The notes under the pieces: model-generated | What the model saw: only the letters and a program-made list of their open reading frames with translations | The model's database searches: none | Told to the model about the DNA's origin: nothing | Source: Kitasatospora purpeofusca | Lineage (GTDB): Bacteria; Actinomycetota; Actinomycetes; Streptomycetales; Streptomycetaceae | Reading direction: 5' to 3' | Assembly: GCF_000718025.1 (NCBI RefSeq) | Contig: NZ_JODS01000015.1 | Span: 109,015 to 173,014, forward strand | DNA: 64,000 bases | Shown here: positions 59,202 to 64,000 of the stretch, one piece after another | Layout: each line of letters starts with the position of its first letter | Numbering within the stretch: position 1 is the first letter of the stretch | Program-made: the position numbers and the translations under genes

Positions 59202-61982
59202 TCAGGCGGCCAGCAGGGCCGCGAGTTCGGTCCGGGAGCCGACACCCAGCTTGGGGAAGGCCCGGTACAGATGGTGCCCGACCGTCCTCGGGCTGAGGAA
59301 CAGCTGCGCCGCGATCTCCCGGTTGCTCGCCCCGGTGGCGGCCAGCCGGACCACCTCCCGCTCCTGCGGGCTGAGCAGGCTGATCGGCCCGTCCTGCCGG
59401 GTGGTCAGCACGGTCTCCCCGCCGGCCGCGCCCAGTTCCGACCTGGCCCGCTCGGCCCAGGGCCGCGCGCCGAGCGCCTCGAAGCCGTCCAGCGCGGCGC
59501 GCAGCTGCTCCCGGGCGTCGAGCTGCCGACGCAGACGGCGCAGCCACTCCCCGTACAGCAACGCGGTGCGGGCCCGGTCGAACGCGTTCCCGTCCCCGTC
59601 TCCGTCCCCGTCCGTATTCCCGTTCCCGTCGCCGCCGTCGCCGCCGTCGCCGCCGTCGCCGTGCAGTGCGAGCGCGGTGGTGAAGTGCTCCTCGGCCGAA
59701 CCGTCGGGGCCGGTCAGCGCCCGGCACCGGGCGGCCAGCGCGCCGAGCGCGGGCCGGTCCAGCGCGCCGGCCCATTCGTCGAGCACACCCGCCGCCTGCG
59801 CCGCCCGCTCCGGGCGGCCCGCCCGGACCGCAGCCTCCACCAGGTCCGGCAGCAGGGGCAGGCAGAGCAGCGGATGACCGATCTCCTGCCGGGCCGCCGT
59901 CAGTTCGTCCAGGGCCGCCTGCGCCCGGCCCAGGCCCAGTTCGAGCAGACCCCTGGCCCACAGCGCGTCCGCCGCGGCCCGGCCCACGCCGCGCGGCCGC
60001 GCGTACCCGAGGGCCTCCTCGGTCAGGGCCCGGACCTGCTCCTCCTCGCCCCGGACGGCGGCCGCCAGCGCCAGGGCGGCGCGCAGGTGGGAGGCCCGAT
60101 GGGCGAGGTCGTAGTACTCGGCCAGCCGGAGCGCCTCGGTGGCCCGGGCCGTCGCCTCCTCGTGCCGGCCCAGTGCCAGCTCCGTGCGGACCAGCAGATC
60201 GAGCGTGGTGGGCAGCCAGCCGCTGATGCCCTGGTCCCGGCAGTGGGCGACGGCACCGAGGGCCACCCGGCGGGCGGTCGGGTGATCGCCCGCCAGCAGG
60301 CAGTGGATGCCGGTCATCAGCCGCTCCATCACCCCCGGGGCGTCCGTGCCCGCTTCCCCGGTACCCGCCGCGTCCGTGCCCGCCACCAGCGGGCGCAGCG
60401 CGGCGAGCGCGCCGGGCACGTCGGGCGCGTCCCCGCCGAACAGCAGGGCGGGCACGGCGAGCACGGGCAGCCCGGGGGCGCGGGCGGCGACCTCCGCCAT
60501 CAGCGCCGCGTCCCCGCCCGAGTAGGCCGCGTGGACGGCGTCGACGAGCAGCGAGGCCGTCGCCCCCGGGTGTCCGGCACCGGTCGTGTCCGCGCTGTCG
60601 AGCAGGATCCGGGCGGCCGCCGCCGGGCTGCGGTAGCCGAGCTCGACCACTGCCCTGGCCCGGGCGAAGTCCGCCGCCACCTCCTGGTCCGCCAGCGGCA
60701 GCGGCACCTGGTCGGCGAGGGCGCCGCAGCGCTCGTCCTGGCCGGCGTCGGCGGCCTTCCGGGCGGCCTGGACCAGGCGGCGGGCCCGCAGGTCCCGGTC
60801 CGCGGTCAGCTGGGCGGCGCGCTCGTACGCGGCGGAGGCGGAGGCCATCGCCTGCCGGTTCCCGGCCCACTCGGCGACCCGCTCCAGTTCCTCGGCGACC
60901 CCCTCGTCCGGGCCGGTCGCCGCGGCGGCCAGGTGCCAGGCCCGCCGGTGCGGCTGGCCGGCCTCGTCCAGTGCCCCGGCGAGCGCCCGGTGGGCGGCGA
61001 TCCGGCGGGCGAGCGGGGCACTCCGGTACGCGGCGTAGCGCACCAGCGGGTGCCGGAAGCGCACCAGTTCGCCGGAGAGGACCACCAGTCCGGCCCGCTC
61101 GGCGGGTTCGAGGTCCTCGACGCCCGCACCGAGCTCCCGGGCGGCCTCCAGCACCGTGCCGAGGCTCCCGGTGTCGTCGGCGGCCGCCACCAGCAGCACC
61201 AGCCGTGCGGCCTCGGGCAGCCGTCCGACCTGCTCCAGGAAGCCGTCCTGGATCCGGCCGCGCAGTGCGGCGGCTGTCTCGGGCAGCGCCAGCGGGCCAA
61301 GCCGGCCGGCGCGCTGGGCGGGCGTCAGGGCGGCGGACAGCTCGATCAGCGCCAGCGGGTTGCCCCCGGCCTCCTCCAGCACGCGATCGGCGGCGTACGG
61401 GGGCAGCCCGGTGAGCAGTTCGGCGGCGGCGGTCCGGTCCAGACCCTCGACGAGCAGCCCCGGCAGGCCCTTCACGGTGGCGCCCGGGGCCCCGTCGCGG
61501 ACGGCGAAGAGCATCACGACGCCCTCCGCGCGCAGGCGGCGCGCGGCGAAGGTCAGCATGTCCACCGACGGCTGGTCGACCCACTGCGCGTCGTCGACCA
61601 GGCAGAGCAGCGGCCCGTCGGCGGCGGCCTCCGACAGCATGGTGAGGACCGCGAGGCCGACGGTGAAGCCGTCCCGCACCTCGTCGGCGGTGAGCCCGAA
61701 CACCGCCCTCAGGGCGGCGGCCTGCGCCGGCGGCAGGCCGTCGACGAGGTCCAGCACGGGCAGGAAAAGCTGGTGGAGGCCGCCGTAGGCGAGCTCCATC
61801 TCCGACTCGATGCCCTCCACCCGGAGCACCCGGGCACCCCCGGCCTGCCCGGCGGCCCAGTCGAGCAGGGCGCTCTTGCCGATCCCCGCCTCACCGTGCA
61901 GCAGCAGCGCGCCGCTGTTCCCCCGGCGGCCGTCCGCCAGCAGCCCGCCGATCCGCTCCCGCTCCGTACTGCGCCCCCGCAC
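59202..61982 (-). CDS. LuxR-family regulator of LAL type
   Basis: 926 aa. N-terminal AAA+/STAND ATPase: Walker A HGEAGIGKSALL (about 29-40), LLCLVDDAQWVDQPS as Walker B. A long helical TPR-like middle follows, then a C-terminal GerE-type HTH (about 865-926; LSPQEREVVRLAATGASNREIAAQLFLS). The LAL group activates antibiotic or sugar genes. Just before the HTH domain a Gly/Asp/Asn-rich low-complexity insert (about residues 773-800), encoded by microsatellite DNA at 59585-59665, interrupts the helical part. GTG 61982 with AGGGA upstream was chosen as start. Confidence 0.9.
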   Translation of the reverse strand: MRGRSTERERIGGLLADGRRGNSGALLLHGEAGIGKSALLDWAAGQAGGARVLRVEGIESEMELAYGGLHQLFLPVLDLVDGLPPAQAAALRAVFGLTADEVRDGFTVGLAVLTMLSEAAADGPLLCLVDDAQWVDQPSVDMLTFAARRLRAEGVVMLFAVRDGAPGATVKGLPGLLVEGLDRTAAAELLTGLPPYAADRVLEEAGGNPLALIELSAALTPAQRAGRLGPLALPETAAALRGRIQDGFLEQVGRLPEAARLVLLVAAADDTGSLGTVLEAARELGAGVEDLEPAERAGLVVLSGELVRFRHPLVRYAAYRSAPLARRIAAHRALAGALDEAGQPHRRAWHLAAAATGPDEGVAEELERVAEWAGNRQAMASASAAYERAAQLTADRDLRARRLVQAARKAADAGQDERCGALADQVPLPLADQEVAADFARARAVVELGYRSPAAAARILLDSADTTGAGHPGATASLLVDAVHAAYSGGDAALMAEVAARAPGLPVLAVPALLFGGDAPDVPGALAALRPLVAGTDAAGTGEAGTDAPGVMERLMTGIHCLLAGDHPTARRVALGAVAHCRDQGISGWLPTTLDLLVRTELALGRHEEATARATEALRLAEYYDLAHRASHLRAALALAAAVRGEEEQVRALTEEALGYARPRGVGRAAADALWARGLLELGLGRAQAALDELTAARQEIGHPLLCLPLLPDLVEAAVRAGRPERAAQAAGVLDEWAGALDRPALGALAARCRALTGPDGSAEEHFTTALALHGDGGDGGDGGDGNGNTDGDGDGDGNAFDRARTALLYGEWLRRLRRQLDAREQLRAALDGFEALGARPWAERARSELGAAGGETVLTTRQDGPISLLSPQEREVVRLAATGASNREIAAQLFLSPRTVGHHLYRAFPKLGVGSRTELAALLAA
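59585..59665. repeat. Microsatellite encoding Gly/Asp insert
   Basis: On the plus strand the sequence is repeats of CCGTCC/CCGTCG/CCGCCGTCG units. It translates on the minus strand to DGGDGGDGGDG followed by NGNTDGDGDGDGN. In-frame expansion is tolerated. Confidence 0.85.
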
Positions 61983-62232
61983 GATGTGTCCCTGCTCCGT
62001 GTGTCCCGATCGCCCGTCCGGTCCCCGCGGGGCCGGACGGCGGCGACCGGTGGTCGCCCCCGCGATCCTCTCATCAGCGGGTTTGCCCGATCGAGGCCGC
62101 CCGCCCCCGGGCCCGGACAGCAGGAGTCCCCGCCGGGTCCGGGGTCCCGTCCGTGGTCGGCGAAGGGCGCCGGCCCGCCGCGAGGCCCTGATGTCGTTGG
62201 CGGTCGGCATCGGGGCCGGGCCGCACGGTCGG

Positions 62233-62592
62233 TCAGGAGCCGGCGGACCGGCCCTCGGCCGACGCCCGCCGGACGCGGTAGCCCCAGCGCGCGAGCGACC
62301 GGACCACGGTCGCGGCGCCGACGGGGTTGGCGCTGTGGACGAGCACCTCACCGATCCGGAACGGCCGCCCGTCGAAGGCGGCCTGCTCCAGCAGGGTCAC
62401 CACCGGCATCACGGTGTCGTCGCCGCCGAGATCGTGGTCGAGCCACAGCTCGTCCACATAGCGGTCCCGGTGCTCCTCCAGCAGCCGGACACCCTCCCGA
62501 CTGGTCCGGGCGATCCGCGTCGCCTGCGGGAGCGGCCGCAGGTCGTCCACACCGAGGACGACGGGCCCGGGTGAGGAAAAAATGCCTTTCAT
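62233..62592 (-). CDS. Cyclic-phosphate-processing receiver-like protein
   Basis: 119 aa. LGVDDLRPLPQATRIARTSREG then VDELWLDHDLGGDDTVMPVV and VLVHSANPVGAATVVRSL are characteristic of the small receiver-fold family annotated as a cyclic-phosphate processing domain. The paired acidic residues (VDD; DHDLGG) resemble receiver acidic pockets. ATG 62592 lacks a clear ribosome site and may be leaderless. Role unknown, possibly RNA end-processing. Confidence 0.78.
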   Translation of the reverse strand: MKGIFSSPGPVVLGVDDLRPLPQATRIARTSREGVRLLEEHRDRYVDELWLDHDLGGDDTVMPVVTLLEQAAFDGRPFRIGEVLVHSANPVGAATVVRSLARWGYRVRRASAEGRSAGS

Positions 62593-62904
62593 CGGACCAT
62601 TATGCGACAGGTAGCGTGAGAACCGTTCGTCTATTTGTTCGTCAGTTCGACACGGGAGAGGGTCGTGAACGTCGCAGAACCCGTCCGACCGGCCCCCCGT
62701 TACGGCGGTGAGGTGGACGAGCTCCGGCTCTTCCACCTCACCCATCCGCTCCTCCGGGCCGCCGAGATCCTCACCGCGCCCTCCGCCCCGGCGGTTGTCG
62801 CGAGCCGGATTCCGTAGCGGCGCGAGCGGACGACGGGTCAGGGGCAGGCCGGTGACGTGCGGAAACTACACTGGACGAGGGTTCGGCCGCCGTGCGTGGT
62901 CGGG
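62593..62904. promoter_or_regulatory. Divergent region before AraC regulator
   Basis: 312 bases containing the promoters of the receiver-like gene (minus) and AraC gene (plus), with a GTTCGTC repeat near 62625-62650. It also contains a doubtful 50-codon frame at 62665. Confidence 0.5.
62665..62817 (+). CDS. Doubtful small ORF, 50 aa
   Basis: GTG 62665 preceded by GGGAGAGGG at very short spacing; encodes NVAEPVRPAPRYGG then EVDELRLFHLTHPLLRAA, an amphipathic helix. Codon bias is consistent with coding but the frame is short and no homologue comes to mind. It could instead be part of the leader. Confidence 0.3.
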   Translation: MNVAEPVRPAPRYGGEVDELRLFHLTHPLLRAAEILTAPSAPAVVASRIP

Positions 62905-63909
62905 ATGACGGGGGGTCAGTACGTGTGGTCGACGATGTCCAATGCCGGGGTGCCGGCGGCGGACCGGTTCGAGTGGTTCACCGACATGGTCGCCCGTGAC
63001 GTGGTCCCGGTGGCGGTCAGCAGTCCGCAGGCCGCCGACTTCAAGGCGGAGGCGGCCTTCCTGAGTCTCGGTCCGGTCGAGGTGTCGGTCCACACCCACC
63101 CGGCGTTGCACTCGCGCCGGCCGGCGGCGCTGACCCGGCGCAGCGATCCCGAGCAGTACCAGCTGGCCCTGGTCGACGGGGAGAACCCGATGTGGATCTC
63201 CCAGCGCGGTAGCGAATCCGGTCCGGTGGGCGGCGAGCTGGTGCTCTGGGACACCTCGCGGCCGTTCGAGGCCGGGACGCGGGACGAGCAGGGGACCAGC
63301 CGCTGCCTCGTCCTGCACATCCCCCGGAAGGAGCTCCTGATCAACCCCGACAAGGCCGACCGACTGCTCGCCCGGCGGATCCCCGCCCAGCGCGGGACGG
63401 GGGCGATCCTGGTCCGCTTCCTCACCTCCCTGGGCGAGCACGCCGCCGAGTGCGGGCCGGAGGAGCTGGGGCGGCTGGGCGCGATCGCCCGGGACCTCGC
63501 CGCCGTCTGCCTGGCCGAGCACGCCGACGCCGGCCACGAGGTCGACGCCGGGGCGCAGGCGCGGGCTCTGCTGGAGAGGGTGAAGGTGTTCATCGAGCAC
63601 AACCTCGACGACCCCGACCTCGCGCCCGGCACGATCGCCGAGCGCCACCACATCTCCGTGCGCTCGCTGCACCTGCTGTTCCAGCACGAGGAGGAGAGCG
63701 TCAGCAGGCTGATCCGCCGTCGCCGCCTCGAACGCTGCCGTGCCGACCTCGCCCGGCCGGAGCTGGCCCACCATTCGGTGCGGGACCTCGCCGCCCGCTG
63801 GGGTTTCGCGAACCCGTCCGCGTTCGGCCGGGCCTTCCGCGAGGCGTACGGGCTGACACCGCGCGAGCACCGCCGGCAGAGCGTGCCGGGCGCGCTCGCG
63901 GAGCACTGA
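62905..63909 (+). CDS. AraC-family transcriptional regulator
   Basis: 334 aa from ATG 62905. N-terminal AraC-binding-like sensor (WSTMSNAGVPAADRFEWFTD; VDGENPMWISQRG; FLTSLGEHAAECGP) followed by the two-HTH AraC domain (about 230-325): APGTIAERHHISVRSLHLLF and VRDLAARWGFANPSAFGRAFREAYG. Start uncertain; a GTG at 62857 and ATG 62935 are alternatives. The ligand is unknown; members of this AraC_binding_2 group often control uptake or catabolic genes nearby, which here would lie right of the window. Confidence 0.9.
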   Translation: MTGGQYVWSTMSNAGVPAADRFEWFTDMVARDVVPVAVSSPQAADFKAEAAFLSLGPVEVSVHTHPALHSRRPAALTRRSDPEQYQLALVDGENPMWISQRGSESGPVGGELVLWDTSRPFEAGTRDEQGTSRCLVLHIPRKELLINPDKADRLLARRIPAQRGTGAILVRFLTSLGEHAAECGPEELGRLGAIARDLAAVCLAEHADAGHEVDAGAQARALLERVKVFIEHNLDDPDLAPGTIAERHHISVRSLHLLFQHEEESVSRLIRRRRLERCRADLARPELAHHSVRDLAARWGFANPSAFGRAFREAYGLTPREHRRQSVPGALAEH

Positions 63910-64000
63910 CAGTGATGATGTACGTGGTGACGCTGCTGGCGGGTCTGACCCGAGCACTGACTGACGTTTCGACTGTCCTGTTTGGGATTTGTCGGCCCGT
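63910..64000. other. Right edge of window
   Basis: 91 bases. A frame from GTG 63912 / ATG 63915 / ATG 63918 is open to the end (MMYVVTLLAGLTRALTDV...), but nothing identifies it; the sequence is AT-richer near the end. No call is made. Confidence 0.4.

Noticed and set aside
59585..59665. Regular short repeats as a CRISPR array
   Set aside because: No spacers; the units are 6-9 nt microsatellite in a coding frame.
59271..62711. 1146-codon plus-strand ORF opposite the LuxR-LAL gene
   Set aside because: Antisense shadow; Gly/Arg/Pro-rich without motifs, and it runs through two genes and the intergenic region.
63912..64000. Start of another gene at the right edge
   Set aside because: Only about 29 codons are visible and no ribosome site or family can be seen.
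1..64000. tRNA, rRNA, riboswitch, insertion sequence or att site
   Set aside because: No cloverleaf, 16S/23S segment, transposase motif or characteristic aptamer was recognised on either strand by eye; a covariance-model search would be decisive.

Overview
The window is about 72% G+C with strongly G/C-biased third codon positions. GTG and TTG starts are frequent, four-base ATGA/GTGA overlaps are common, and terminators are GC-rich hairpins without U-tracts. Together with the families present (DUF4193, FBP/FusB-type zinc protein, I36 inhibitor, SARP/AfsR and LuxR-LAL regulators, CGNR protein, secreted ricin-type lectins) this points to a chromosomal segment of a Streptomyces/Kitasatospora-type actinomycete. 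I see no rRNA, tRNA, CRISPR array, insertion sequence or phage gene. I call 56 intact or start-truncated protein genes, one truncated gene and one doubtful 50-codon ORF.

Layout. 1-8449: a sugar-uptake operon (solute-binding protein cut by the window edge, two permeases, GH36-type alpha-galactosidase, LacI regulator) followed by a secreted ricin-lectin/(alpha/alpha)6 glycosidase. No ABC ATPase is encoded, as expected if a shared MsiK-type ATPase is used. 8648-16600: TetR/FBP divergent pair with a clear palindrome, TPR protein, secreted beta-propeller, secreted small protein, lipoprotein, I36 inhibitor, VOC protein. 16726-21597: O-methyltransferase, a 5'-deleted SGNH hydrolase, a DHA2 exporter divergent from its TetR regulator across a 34-nt palindrome, VOC protein, cold-shock protein. 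21869-30500: DUF4232 protein, NAD-dependent DNA ligase, Tat-type PI-PLC, a secreted DUF1906 protein with a repeat-built propeller, and a sedolisin (S53) protease. 30765-40500: methyltransferases, VOC proteins, an HTH protein with two 18-nt upstream iterons, a secreted beta-trefoil lectin next to a putative aerolysin-like protein, a 972-aa SARP regulator, suppressor-of-fused/VOC pair, DUF4193.

40576-47981 is the most coherent metabolic unit. A GntR/FadR regulator is divergent from permease, glutamine-synthetase-like ligase, class-I amidotransferase hydrolase, aldehyde dehydrogenase and SDR genes, which overlap or nearly abut. This is the order of a gamma-glutamylated amine (polyamine or ethanolamine) utilisation route: uptake, gamma-glutamylation, oxidation, release of glutamate. 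A near-perfect palindrome lies in the divergent promoter. A gamma-glutamylcyclotransferase-like gene faces the operon from the other side of a 17-bp terminator.

48245-63909: methyltransferase, M24-fold protein, HAD hydrolase, membrane protein, GNAT, nitroreductase divergent from an IclR-type regulator over a palindrome, baeRF-type protein, MFS/CGNR divergent pair, a DHFR-GNAT fusion, a LuxR-LAL regulator with a Gly/Asp repeat insert, a cyclic-phosphate-processing receiver-like protein and an AraC regulator.

The best candidates for something not yet described are the lectin/aerolysin-like secreted pair (34013-35314), the HTH protein with iterons (32512-33095), and the propeller-bearing DUF1906 protein (25716-27968). 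All family assignments come from reading the sequence; no database search was run.
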